DNA of 34,424 nucleotides from an uncultured Bacteroidota bacterium (GTDB lineage: Bacteria; Bacteroidota; Bacteroidia; Bacteroidales; WCHB1-69). Under the pieces are notes generated by a model. The model was not told where the DNA came from, did not search any database, and saw only the letters and a program-made list of their open reading frames with translations. The DNA is taken from contig CADADB010000022.1 of the NCBI GenBank assembly GCA_902786595.1, forward strand, positions 1 to 34,424. Direction: 5' to 3'. The first letter of the stretch is position 1, and the number at the start of each line of letters is the position of its first letter. Of this stretch, positions 1 to 8,015 are shown one piece after another. A program made the translations under genes and the position numbers.

Positions 1-1
1 C

Positions 2-502
2 CAGGACAACAATAATTCGCAAAATTCGCAAAATTCGCCGATGATAAATTGGTATTCGCTGACAGAATCGCAGATCGCGCAGTTGCAGACGATTGCGGAG
101 CGGAAAACGGGTCGCGCCTCGGTGATGGCGAAAGGGGTATTGTGTTTCTTCTACGGGATATGTTACGAGGACGATTTGTTGGGGGACGACAACGCGGACA
201 ACCAGGACAACAATATGGAGACCCGCAGTGCCAAGGTGCCGCAACAGGAAGGGGAAACGAATCTGACCGTTTATCCCAACCCCGCCGATGATGTCTTGTT
301 CATCGAATTGCGCGGCGGTGCGGGCATCGCGAACATTGGATTATACGATTTGCAGGGGCGTGCCGTAGGGACGCGATTCATCGCGTCCGCAACAGGCACG
401 TCCGCAACGGTGAACATGCGGGACATCCCCGCAGGCGTGTATGTGCTGCGCGTGACGGATACGAACGGGAAAGAATACCACCAAAAAATTGTCAGGAAAT
501 AA
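2..502 (+). CDS. T9SS type A cargo protein, C-terminal part (5' end outside window)
   Basis: The open frame runs in from the left edge and ends at TAA; 166 residues are visible. The first visible residues are a low-complexity Asn/Ser/Gln linker (NSQNSQNS) encoded by a 9-base tandem repeat. Next comes a segment containing MAKGVLCFFYGICYE, a pattern I associate with the region just before the sorting domain of many Bacteroidota T9SS cargo proteins. The last ~75 residues are a type A sorting domain: YPNPADD, then LYDLQGR, then VYVLRV and a basic end (KIVRK). Such domains are recognised by the T9SS translocon and are usually removed as the protein is attached to the cell surface. The passenger domain lies outside the window, so its function cannot be stated. 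The internal ATG at 41 is not the start, because the frame continues upstream without a stop. Confidence 0.85.
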   Translation, partial: QDNNNSQNSQNSPMINWYSLTESQIAQLQTIAERKTGRASVMAKGVLCFFYGICYEDDLLGDDNADNQDNNMETRSAKVPQQEGETNLTVYPNPADDVLFIELRGGAGIANIGLYDLQGRAVGTRFIASATGTSATVNMRDIPAGVYVLRVTDTNGKEYHQKIVRK

Positions 503-512
503 CGGCTTCCCC

Positions 513-547
513 CAACCGCAAATCGTAAACCGTAAATCGCAAACCGA
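513..547. repeat. Heptanucleotide array, AAAYCGN x5
   Basis: Five consecutive 7-base units (CAACCGC, AAATCGT, AAACCGT, AAATCGC, AAACCGA) begin 10 bases after the stop of the preceding gene. Read on the minus strand the unit is ACGRTTT. This is the same family as the array after yggS at 1425-1459, in the opposite orientation. Confidence 0.75.
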
Positions 548-651
548 AAAAACGTATTTTTGCCAACAGGAAATTCATAACCCAAAAATTCACAATGAAA
601 ACGAACATTTCCTAAAATTACAATTCGTCCGTCGCTAATCGAAAAAAAGTG

Positions 652-659
652 TACTTTTG
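652..659 (+). promoter_or_regulatory. -7 box TACTTTTG for the tRNA-Arg/yggS unit
   Basis: The box matches the Bacteroidota -7 consensus TAnnTTTG and lies 12 bases upstream of the mature tRNA. No clear -33 TTTG is visible. No other full match occurs before yggS. Confidence 0.6.
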
Positions 660-671
660 CGCTTTCAATCC

Positions 672-745
672 GGCCCCGTAGTTCAGCTGAATAGAACGTC
701 AGATTCCGGTTCTGAAAGTCGTGGGTTTGAATCCCGCCGGGGTCA
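672..745 (+). tRNA. tRNA-Arg (anticodon CCG)
   Basis: A complete cloverleaf can be folded by eye. The acceptor stem is GGCCCCG (672-678) with CGGGGTC (738-744), including one G-U pair. The D arm is GTTC/GAAC, the anticodon stem TCAGA/TCTGA with loop TTCCGGT (704-710), and the T arm GTGGG/CCCGC with a TTTGAAT loop. Positions 34-36 of the loop read CCG, which decodes CGG arginine codons. The discriminator base is A745. CCA is not encoded, so it must be added after transcription. Confidence 0.95.
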
Positions 746-759
746 CTAAATCAGTCCGT

Positions 760-1431
760 ATGAACATCGAAAAATACGACGAAATCCGGGCTTCCCTGCC
801 CGCCGGTGTGCGCCTGGTCGCCGTCTCCAAATTTAAACCGGCGGAGGACATTGCCACGCTGTACCAACACGGACAGCGTGTTTTCGGCGAAAACCATGCC
901 CAGGAGATGAAGGCCAAGCACGAAATCCTTCCCCAAGACATCGAATGGCACTTCATCGGACACCTGCAGACCAATAAAATCAAATATATCGCTCCGTATG
1001 TGTCGTTGATTCACAGTATTGATAGCTTCGATTTGCTTAAGGAGGTCAACAAACATGCGGTAAAAAACAACCGCGTGATTCCCTGTCTGCTGCAGTTCCA
1101 CATTGCGGATGAGGAGACAAAGTTCGGCTTCACCCAGGAAGAGTGCATGGCGATGCTGGATAACCCCTCTTTTGGCGAGTTGCAAAACATCAAAATCCAC
1201 GGGGTCATGGGAATGGCTACCTTCACGGACGACAAGGTTCAGGTGCGCCGCGAATTTCATCACCTTCATCAGATTTTCGAAGATTTGAAAACTCATTATT
1301 TTCCGCAAAACCCTGATTTCAAGGAAATTTCAATGGGCATGACCGAGGATTACCCCATTGCCATTGAAGAGGGCAGCACGTTGATTCGCATCGGCAGTGC
1401 TATTTTCGGACCACGGGATTATACGATTTAG
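760..1431 (+). CDS. yggS: YggS/PLPBP-family pyridoxal phosphate homeostasis protein
   Basis: This 223-residue protein has the normal length and fold signature of the PLP-binding YggS/PROSC family. These are single-domain alanine-racemase-like barrels that bind PLP and buffer vitamin B6 and amino-acid pools; they have no proven catalytic activity. The PLP lysine is K24 in AVSKFKP. Other family motifs are VFGENHAQE, WHFIGHLQTNKIKY, SIDSF, and the C-terminal SMGMTEDYPIAIEEGSTLIR followed by IGSAIFGPRDY. The start is ATG 760; a longer frame opening with GTG at 721 would lie inside the tRNA. The gene begins 14 bases after the tRNA with no promoter of its own visible, so the two are probably co-transcribed. 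Its final codons and TAG stop are already part of a 7-base repeat array. Confidence 0.93.
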   Translation: MNIEKYDEIRASLPAGVRLVAVSKFKPAEDIATLYQHGQRVFGENHAQEMKAKHEILPQDIEWHFIGHLQTNKIKYIAPYVSLIHSIDSFDLLKEVNKHAVKNNRVIPCLLQFHIADEETKFGFTQEECMAMLDNPSFGELQNIKIHGVMGMATFTDDKVQVRREFHHLHQIFEDLKTHYFPQNPDFKEISMGMTEDYPIAIEEGSTLIRIGSAIFGPRDYTI

Positions 1432-1459
1432 GATTTGCGATTTACGATTTACGAATAAC
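1425..1459. repeat. Heptanucleotide array, GATTTAC x5, overlapping the yggS stop
   Basis: Five in-register units: GATTTAG, GATTTGC, GATTTAC, GATTTAC and GAATAAC. The yggS stop codon TAG is the last three bases of unit 1. The unit equals the reverse complement of the 513-547 unit, so the two arrays face each other across the tRNA and yggS. Confidence 0.8.
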
Positions 1460-1473
1460 TAAATATACAAAAG

Positions 1474-2892
1474 ATGAAGAAGTTAATACCCTGTTTTTTT
1501 GCTATAATATTGATGATCAGTGGATTGTCAACCTATGCTAACGGTGGCGACGAGGGTGTCACCCGTGACCGGAAACCCAAAAAAGAGAAAAGCGAAGTGC
1601 GCACCGGCTGGACCTTCGGCATTTTGCCGAGTGTGGCATACGATGCGGACAAAGGTTTCCAATACGGTGTGTTGGCCAACGTTTACGATTTCGGCGACGG
1701 TTCCGCGTATCCTGACTATTTCCACTCACTCTATTTTGAGGCGGCCTACACCACCAAACGTTCGGGTTTGTTTCGTTTCGCTTACGACTCCAAATACTTG
1801 ATTCCCAATCACCATCTGAAGATTGATGTTTCCTATCTTCCTGATGCACTGTGCGATTTCTATGGCTATAACGGCTATCAGACCGTTTATAATGGCGGTT
1901 GGGCGAAGAAGAAAAGCGAGGATTACGTCTCCCGTGCCTTCTACAAGTCGCAGCGTGACCTGTTGCGCGTCGCCGCCGACATTGAAGGCAGTATCGGAGG
2001 CGGTTGGTTCTGGAATGCGGGTTTGGGTTTGCTGTGGTACAACATTGCGCCGGTGAACATTGCCATGATCAACAAGGGTAAAAAAGAGGAGAATATGCTG
2101 CCGGAAGTGGATGGTTTGTACGACAAATACGTGAAATGGAACATTTTGTCAGCGGCGGAAGCCAATGGCGGCTGGCACCCCTATCTGCGTGGCGGTATCT
2201 CTTTCGACAACCGTGACCGTCAGCAGAACACCAAAAAAGGGATGAATGCGGATTTCTTCCTGACCTATTATGCTGGTTTTGGCGAAGACAAAGAGGCCAA
2301 CAGCTTGATTTTCAATGCTAATTTCCGGCATTTCGTTCCTGTCTATAAGGACAAGATCACGTTTGCCTACCGTTTGGCCGCGCAATTGGATGTGGCTGGC
2401 GACGCCCCGTTCTATCTCAACAATTATTACAACAATTTGTTCATTCAAAGGGTGTTGTACGAAGGTCTTGGCGGCGGAAACACCTGCCGTGGCATCCTGC
2501 GTCACCGCATCTCCGCCAGAAGCTATGCTTTCGCCAATGTGGAATTCCGCTTCCAAATCTGCAAATTCGACATCGGGAAGGAACATTTCTTCATCGGACT
2601 GAACCCGTTTGTTGATATGGGATTGATTTTGCAACCCTACCGCCTCGACAAGAATACCATTTTGGACAATATCGCGAATAACGATCCGGATTTTGACCTC
2701 AACAATTTGCCGGACTACATCGTTTTCGATGAAAGCAAGAATGTTTTCCGTCCGCACTTCTCCGGCGGATTGGGTCTGAAGTTGATGATGAATGACAACT
2801 TTGTGCTTTCCGTGGATTGGGCGGTGCCGTTCGACAAACGCGATAATGACGGAATGGCCAATATTTATGTCAAAATGGGATATATGTTCTAA
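1474..2892 (+). CDS. BamA/TamA-like outer membrane beta-barrel protein without POTRA domains
   Basis: This 472-residue protein has a signal peptide (MKKLIPCFFAIILMISGLSTYA) and a short basic linker. Amphipathic strands rich in aromatic residues and glycine then run to the C-terminus, which ends with the aromatic residues of a final beta strand (YVKMGYMF). Around residues 335-345 the stretch GGGNTCRGILRHR resembles the conserved (V/T)RG loop-6 motif of the Omp85/BamA surface-antigen barrel. No room is left for POTRA repeats, so it is a barrel-only member, as is common in Bacteroidota. The role is unknown; transport or assembly of outer-membrane material is the family expectation. It sits three bases upstream of murB and is probably co-transcribed with it. 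The start follows the repeat array after yggS by 14 bases. Confidence 0.75.
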   Translation: MKKLIPCFFAIILMISGLSTYANGGDEGVTRDRKPKKEKSEVRTGWTFGILPSVAYDADKGFQYGVLANVYDFGDGSAYPDYFHSLYFEAAYTTKRSGLFRFAYDSKYLIPNHHLKIDVSYLPDALCDFYGYNGYQTVYNGGWAKKKSEDYVSRAFYKSQRDLLRVAADIEGSIGGGWFWNAGLGLLWYNIAPVNIAMINKGKKEENMLPEVDGLYDKYVKWNILSAAEANGGWHPYLRGGISFDNRDRQQNTKKGMNADFFLTYYAGFGEDKEANSLIFNANFRHFVPVYKDKITFAYRLAAQLDVAGDAPFYLNNYYNNLFIQRVLYEGLGGGNTCRGILRHRISARSYAFANVEFRFQICKFDIGKEHFFIGLNPFVDMGLILQPYRLDKNTILDNIANNDPDFDLNNLPDYIVFDESKNVFRPHFSGGLGLKLMMNDNFVLSVDWAVPFDKRDNDGMANIYVKMGYMF

Positions 2893-2895
2893 AAC

Positions 2896-3906
2896 ATGAA
2901 ACTGTTTGAGAATCATAACCTTAAACCATATAATACCTTCGGAATGGAGGTATATGCAGGGCAGTTTCTGCAACTCGAAAAGCCCGATGAGGTTTCTGTT
3001 GCCATAGAGGAATATTTGCGTCAGCAGCCGTACTATATTCTCGGTGGAGGCAGTAATACCTTGTTTACCAGGGATTTTGATGGCGTAATTGCCCATCCGG
3101 TTTTCGAAGGAATTGAAAAAGAGGAAGAAACAGCCGACAGGATAGTGCTCCGTGTGGCTGCCGGCGAACCGTGGGAGAATCTGATTCAGTATTGCATTAA
3201 ACACGAACTCTATGGCATAGAGAATCTTACAGCCATTCCAGGGTTAGTGGGAAGTGCGCCGGTGCAGAACATTGGCGCCTACGGTGTGGAAGTGAAAGAC
3301 ACAGTGTTGAAAGTGGAAGGTTTCGCCATCGCCAGCGGAAAGCCGTTTGTTTTGTCCAATGCGGAATGCCAATTCGGTTACCGCAATTCTGTTTTCAAAC
3401 AACAGTTGAAAAACGACTGTATTATCACATACGTTTGGTTTCAACTATCTAAAAGAAAGCAGTTTACGCTCTCCTATCAAGGGTTGACAAAAGCGTTGCA
3501 AGAGCGGGAGTTGCCGTTGTCGCTGCGGAATGTTTCCGACTGTGTGCGGAAAATACGAGACAGCAAACTGCCTGACCCGAAAATAGTCGGCAATGGCGGC
3601 AGCTTCTTTAAAAACCCTGTCGTTCCGATTGAACAATATCAAGAATTGTTAGTCCAATATCCTGATTTGGTGGCTTATGATGCCATAGACGGCGGCAAAA
3701 AGCTTTCCGCCGGTCAGCTGATTGAGAAGGCGGGTTGGAAAGGCAAGCGGTTGGGCAACGCCGGTACGTGGAAAAATCAGGCATTGGTGCTGGTCAACTA
3801 CGGCGGGGCGACACCAAAGGAGGTGCTGGAAGTGGCCAAAAATATTATACAAGATGTCAATAAGATGTTTGATATAACGTTAGAAATGGAAATTAACAGG
3901 ATATAA
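2896..3906 (+). CDS. murB: UDP-N-acetylenolpyruvoylglucosamine reductase MurB
   Basis: The 336-residue protein catalyses the NADPH-dependent reduction of enolpyruvyl-UDP-GlcNAc to UDP-MurNAc in cytoplasmic peptidoglycan precursor synthesis, using FAD. The FAD-binding domain shows YNTFG near the N-terminus, LGGGSNTLF, and the signature IPGLVGSAPVQNIGAYGVEV. The substrate domain has FGYRNSVFK and GNGGSFFKNPVV, whose serine is the proton donor in this family, and SAGQLIEKAGWKG. The YRNSVFK loop and overall length fit the type I (E. coli-like) enzyme. The gene starts three bases after the barrel gene stop, so an operon is likely. A perfect palindrome begins right after its TAA stop. Confidence 0.96.
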   Translation: MKLFENHNLKPYNTFGMEVYAGQFLQLEKPDEVSVAIEEYLRQQPYYILGGGSNTLFTRDFDGVIAHPVFEGIEKEEETADRIVLRVAAGEPWENLIQYCIKHELYGIENLTAIPGLVGSAPVQNIGAYGVEVKDTVLKVEGFAIASGKPFVLSNAECQFGYRNSVFKQQLKNDCIITYVWFQLSKRKQFTLSYQGLTKALQERELPLSLRNVSDCVRKIRDSKLPDPKIVGNGGSFFKNPVVPIEQYQELLVQYPDLVAYDAIDGGKKLSAGQLIEKAGWKGKRLGNAGTWKNQALVLVNYGGATPKEVLEVAKNIIQDVNKMFDITLEMEINRI

Positions 3907-3936
3907 TGTAGAGACGTTTCCCGAAACGTCTCTACA
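3907..3936. repeat. Perfect palindrome directly after murB
   Basis: Arms GTAGAGACGTTTC and GAAACGTCTCTAC surround a CC centre. One further T-A pair extends the stem to 14 bp. It begins at the base after the murB stop. No T tract follows, so it is not a standard intrinsic terminator. I recall similar GTAGAGACG...CGTCTCTAC palindromes as dispersed repeats in Bacteroidota and cyanobacteria. Confidence 0.8.
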
Positions 3937-3957
3937 GACATGGAATAATTGGATAAA

Positions 3958-4356
3958 ATGAAACAAACAAACCATATTCTCCAAAAAATCAGAAATAGTC
4001 TGCATTTCGGGCTGTTTTTCTGCTGTGTCGCACTGCTGCTTGCGGGTTGCGATCTTTTTCCGCGCAAGGAGAAGTTCGACAAAACGCTGCTGAGCGGATA
4101 TTGGGTAAGCGGCACGATACACGAATTCTACAGGGCCGAGGGCACGGGCTACACATGGGACACGGCAGATGACGTTACGGAAGAGGAGGCGCAACCGTTT
4201 ACGTGGACATTGGAAAAGAGTACCCTGACGCAGATCCACCAGATGGAAATGGGAGGCAATGTGCCGAAAACCTATACCGTCACGAAATTGAACACCACAA
4301 CGCTGGAATACCATGACGATTACGGGAAATATTACACTTTCACCAAAGAGCAATGA
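3958..4356 (+). CDS. Small lipoprotein, lipocalin-like size, unknown function
   Basis: The 132-residue protein begins MKQTNHILQK and has a hydrophobic signal segment ending in the lipobox LLLAGC (Cys31). It is therefore predicted to be lipidated and membrane-anchored. The mature part of about 100 residues is rich in Trp, Tyr and Thr with alternating patterns (GYWVSG, FTWTLEKSTLTQIH, YTVTKLNTTTLEYHD). This suggests a small beta barrel like the lipocalin-like lipoproteins of Bacteroidota, but I recognise no specific family. I prefer ATG 3958 over TTG 3949. The stop overlaps the start of the AsmA-like gene as ATGA, indicating translational coupling and a possible shared role at the envelope. Confidence 0.72.
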   Translation: MKQTNHILQKIRNSLHFGLFFCCVALLLAGCDLFPRKEKFDKTLLSGYWVSGTIHEFYRAEGTGYTWDTADDVTEEEAQPFTWTLEKSTLTQIHQMEMGGNVPKTYTVTKLNTTTLEYHDDYGKYYTFTKEQ

Positions 4357-7300
4357 AGAAACCGATTAAAATTGGCCTTATCTCACTGGCATCCTTGCTG
4401 TTGCTGATTGCCATTGCTGTTTCCGTAGTGGCTTTTAGCATTTTTTCACCTTCTAAATTGGCGAAAATTGTCAACAAGCAAGCCGACCGATTTATTACCT
4501 GCGATTTCCAAATTGACAAGGTGGGGCTCACTTTTTTCAAAACTTTCCCTAAAGTAGGGCTTGATTTGGAGAATGTGGTGCTGAAAAATCCTCAAGGCGA
4601 GAAGGTTTCAGACACCTTGCTATATGTCAAGGATTGTGTGGCAGCGCTCAACATCAGGGAATTGATAAAAAACAAACATATTGAAATTAACGATTTTTCA
4701 CTGAATGGCGGGCTCATAAACCTTTACGTTGATGAAAACGGCAATGGCAACTACAATGTCTTCAAATCAGATCCTGAAGACACCACTTCCTTTGATTACA
4801 CGATTGATTTACAAAAGGTTAAAACCAAAAATGTAGATGTTTGCTACCAAAATGAGCAATCCAAGTTAAAGGCGGATTTGCAACAGGTGGATTTGACGGT
4901 GAAAGGCGCCTTTGAAAAACAAAACATTGACGGGAAGCTGGAGGCAAATGCCAAATCGCTGCTCTTCGTCATGGACGACAGCACCAAGATTAACCTTTCC
5001 GGACAGAATTTGGAGGCCTCCTACGATGGATCTTTCACAGATTTTAACCTGATAAATGGTGAAGTGGACGTGCAGTTGCAAAAAGCTCAGCTTTTTATTG
5101 ATACAGCTCTGTATGTCAACGAATTAGATCTTTCCTTCTATTCAAAGCTGCGCACCGACTTTGACGCTCAGCGGTATGACTTGAACGAAACGGTCTTAAA
5201 AGTCGATGGACATTCCCTTTTGGTGAACGGACTGGTGCAACAAGACACCACCCGTCATGGGCTATACACCGACCTGCACTATGAAACCGATGAATGGAAC
5301 CTTCAGGACATTATCCCTATCATTCCGGAAGCGGTTATCGGTAACGCATTGGATAACATTAAGATAGAGGGTGATATGCAAATTCAGGGAACGGTGAAAG
5401 GAACTTATTACCCTAACCATTTGCCATTCATCACTTCCGATGTTTCTTGGAAAAACGGAACTTTTTCAATGAAAGATTTACCATTGGACTTTGAAAAGGT
5501 GAATGGTCGTTTCGGACTTGATTTGGATCTCAACAAACAGAGCGATTTAACCATCAAATCACTGTCTGCCACTACACGGAAACGCAATTTGCTTACGGTT
5601 TCAGGAACCGTTAAAAACCTGTTTGGCAAGATGTTGTGCGACATTGTCGCCAACGGAAATCTGCACATTAAAGACTTCAAAGATTTCCTGCCGGAAATTT
5701 TTACTCAATACGAAGGAAAGGCGGATGTCAAAGTAACAACGCAACTCGCATACGACCCCGAAACCGAATTTTCAGTTGACAATATCTCCAAAGCTGTCAT
5801 CAACGGACAGTTTAAGGACTTGAAAGTGCTGTACGATGATACCATGTCCGTCTATTCGCCTGACATGCAGGTGGATTTGACATTCCCTATCACAGAGAAA
5901 CCGTATAAAATAGACGAATGGCTTAATGCTAAGGTGAAAACGAGCGATCTATTGATCCGAAACATACACTCTCATGCGCGGAAGGAAATCAGTGGCTCTT
6001 CCATTCAGCTGGATGCCTATACAAACAACTTGTTAGACAGCACGGTGGAACTTAAATTCGCCACCACTTACCAGCTTGAGCAGCTGAATATGTGGGCAGA
6101 CACAGTTTCTGCGCAATTCTCTCATCCACAGGGCGTTTTTGTGTTGAAAAACATGAATCAAATGCGTTTGGATTATGGCGGAAATGCTATCAAGGTGAAT
6201 ATTGCCAATTCTGGACATGCTGCAGGATCCAAGAAGGGAGACCTTTATGACATCTCTACGGATAAAATCAATTTGCAAGCAGAGATTGACTATAAGGAGA
6301 ACGAAGAGCATCCGTTGCTGCAGTGGTCGCCGGTGGTGAAGCTGCAGACCACGAATGCCAAAGCGGATATTCAGGATGTTGCCCACACGATTACGTTCCC
6401 CACTTTGAATGTCGATTTCAACCCGAAGAGATGCGTGTTAAAAAAAGCTAATTTACGCTTCGGACAGTCGGATGTTTCGCTTACAGGCAACATCACGGGA
6501 ATTGAGTCTTTTCTCCATCATCAGGGATTACTGAAAGGAAATCTTGATTTTGTTGCCAACTATTTGAATTTGAATGAATTAATGGATATTGTGGACGGAT
6601 TGGGCGCTCCGGATTCCTTGACAGAGCAGGCAGCGGATATGGCACAAAAGAAAGAGGATGCCCCGTTCATTGTCCCATTTGGTGTGGATATCAATATGAA
6701 TACCACCATCAAGAAAGCGTTATACGAAGATGCAGAGTTCCGCAACATCGCCGGGCAGGTCTATGTGAAAGACGGCGTGCTGGTTTTGGAAGAGATGGGT
6801 CTCACCAACGATGCCGCACGGATGCAGCTCACGGCCATGTACCGCACGCCGCGCCTCAACCATCTGTTTTTGGGATTTGACTTCCATCTTCTTGATATAA
6901 AGATAGATAAGCTTATCGCGATGATTCCGGAAGTCGATACGATTCTCCCGATGCTGAAGTCTTTCAGCGGTAATGCGGAATTTCATTTCGCCGCCGAAAC
7001 CTATCTCAAATCCAATTACGATATCAAGTATTCCACCTTGCGCGGTGCCGCAGCCATCAATGGGCACGATTTGGTGGTGCTTGACAATGAAACCTATAAG
7101 AATATCGCTAAGAAGCTGATGTTCAGTAAGAAAACGGAGAACAAGATTGACAGTTTATCTACCGAGATCACCATTTTCAAAAATGAGATTGACGTTTATC
7201 CGTTTCTGCTTTCCCTTGACAAATACAGTGCCATTATTTACGGCCGGCATAATCTGGACATGACCTACGACTATAACATCTCGCTCCTGAAACCCTTGCG

Positions 7301-7484
7301 TATCGGGCTCGAAATAGACGGAATGGGTGACAGGTTGAAATTCAAAGTCGGAAAGCCAAAATACGCCACCTTGTTCAAACCCGAAAAGCAGAAAGTGGTG
7401 GAATCCAATGTGATGGAACTGAAAACGCTTATCAACAAGACGTTGCAGGAAAATGTGAAAAAAGATGACGCCATACGGCCATAA
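4353..7484 (+). CDS. AsmA-family envelope protein (bridge-like, 1043 residues)
   Basis: An N-terminal transmembrane anchor (about residues 6-30, ISLASLLLLIAIAVSVVAF) is followed by the typical AsmA start: a segment with ADRFITCDFQIDKV, then FPKVGLDLENVVLKNP. The rest is a long series of beta-strand repeats with no catalytic motif, ending in an AsmA-like C-terminal region (DYNISLLKPLRIGLEIDG). Large AsmA-like proteins such as TamB and YhdP are thought to form hydrophobic grooves spanning the periplasm that carry phospholipid to the outer membrane. That role is inferred here from family and size. The start overlaps the upstream lipoprotein stop by four bases. No terminator is evident before the sufE promoter. 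Confidence 0.87.
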   Translation: MKKPIKIGLISLASLLLLIAIAVSVVAFSIFSPSKLAKIVNKQADRFITCDFQIDKVGLTFFKTFPKVGLDLENVVLKNPQGEKVSDTLLYVKDCVAALNIRELIKNKHIEINDFSLNGGLINLYVDENGNGNYNVFKSDPEDTTSFDYTIDLQKVKTKNVDVCYQNEQSKLKADLQQVDLTVKGAFEKQNIDGKLEANAKSLLFVMDDSTKINLSGQNLEASYDGSFTDFNLINGEVDVQLQKAQLFIDTALYVNELDLSFYSKLRTDFDAQRYDLNETVLKVDGHSLLVNGLVQQDTTRHGLYTDLHYETDEWNLQDIIPIIPEAVIGNALDNIKIEGDMQIQGTVKGTYYPNHLPFITSDVSWKNGTFSMKDLPLDFEKVNGRFGLDLDLNKQSDLTIKSLSATTRKRNLLTVSGTVKNLFGKMLCDIVANGNLHIKDFKDFLPEIFTQYEGKADVKVTTQLAYDPETEFSVDNISKAVINGQFKDLKVLYDDTMSVYSPDMQVDLTFPITEKPYKIDEWLNAKVKTSDLLIRNIHSHARKEISGSSIQLDAYTNNLLDSTVELKFATTYQLEQLNMWADTVSAQFSHPQGVFVLKNMNQMRLDYGGNAIKVNIANSGHAAGSKKGDLYDISTDKINLQAEIDYKENEEHPLLQWSPVVKLQTTNAKADIQDVAHTITFPTLNVDFNPKRCVLKKANLRFGQSDVSLTGNITGIESFLHHQGLLKGNLDFVANYLNLNELMDIVDGLGAPDSLTEQAADMAQKKEDAPFIVPFGVDINMNTTIKKALYEDAEFRNIAGQVYVKDGVLVLEEMGLTNDAARMQLTAMYRTPRLNHLFLGFDFHLLDIKIDKLIAMIPEVDTILPMLKSFSGNAEFHFAAETYLKSNYDIKYSTLRGAAAINGHDLVVLDNETYKNIAKKLMFSKKTENKIDSLSTEITIFKNEIDVYPFLLSLDKYSAIIYGRHNLDMTYDYNISLLKPLRIGLEIDGMGDRLKFKVGKPKYATLFKPEKQKVVESNVMELKTLINKTLQENVKKDDAIRP

Positions 7485-7529
7485 TCCGAAGATGTGACGA
7501 GATGGTGAAACATGTATTGGATTTTTGTG

Positions 7530-7537
7530 TACTTTTG
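7530..7537 (+). promoter_or_regulatory. -7 box TACTTTTG upstream of sufE
   Basis: The box matches TAnnTTTG and lies 43 bases before the sufE start. No convincing -33 TTTG is present at the usual distance. Confidence 0.55.
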
Positions 7538-7580
7538 CAACGTTTTTTGATAAATGTAAAATACTGATAGAAAGATTATT

Positions 7581-8003
7581 ATGAGTACGATGAAAGAAAA
7601 GGAAGAGGAACTCATTCAGGAGTTTGAGATGTTCGATGATTGGATGGACAAATACAACTATATCATTGAATTGGGGAAAGAATTGCCGATCATAGATCCA
7701 CAATATAAGACAGAGGAATTTCTCATCAGCGGTTGCCAGTCACAGGTTTGGCTGCATCCTGAAATGCAGGACGGCTTGCTTTATTTTACCGCCGACAGCG
7801 ATGCCATTATCACCAAAGGGATTGTCTATCTGTTAATTAAAGTTTTGTCCGGACATACTCCGCAAGAAATTCTCGACAATGATTTGTCCTATATTGACGC
7901 TATCGGGCTCAAGAACCATCTTTCCCCGACCCGTTCCAATGGTCTGGCATCTATGATCAAGCAAATCAAATTATATGCGTTGGCTTATTCAGCAAAACAA
8001 TAA
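7581..8003 (+). CDS. sufE: SufE-family cysteine desulfuration protein
   Basis: SufE accepts persulfide sulfur from the desulfurase SufS and passes it to the SufBCD scaffold for Fe-S cluster assembly. The 140-residue length is typical. The acceptor cysteine is C52 in LISGCQSQVW, the most conserved family motif. Other family features are the N-terminal WMDKYNYIIELGKELP, the central ADSDAIITKGIVYLLIKVLSG, and the C-terminal LSPTRSNGLASMIKQIK. The sufS and sufBCD genes are not in the window. A -7 box lies upstream, and a small lipoprotein gene follows after 12 bases. Confidence 0.95.
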   Translation: MSTMKEKEEELIQEFEMFDDWMDKYNYIIELGKELPIIDPQYKTEEFLISGCQSQVWLHPEMQDGLLYFTADSDAIITKGIVYLLIKVLSGHTPQEILDNDLSYIDAIGLKNHLSPTRSNGLASMIKQIKLYALAYSAKQ

Positions 8004-8015
8004 AAACCTATACAG

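Noticed and set aside
722-729. TGGGTTTG in the tRNA T arm as a -7 box for yggS
   Set aside because: It lacks the essential A of TAnnTTTG, and the bases are explained by the tRNA T stem and loop.
2149-3204. 351-codon open frame on the minus strand
   Set aside because: It spans the antisense of the barrel gene end and murB start and has no recognisable domain; both plus-strand genes are convincing.
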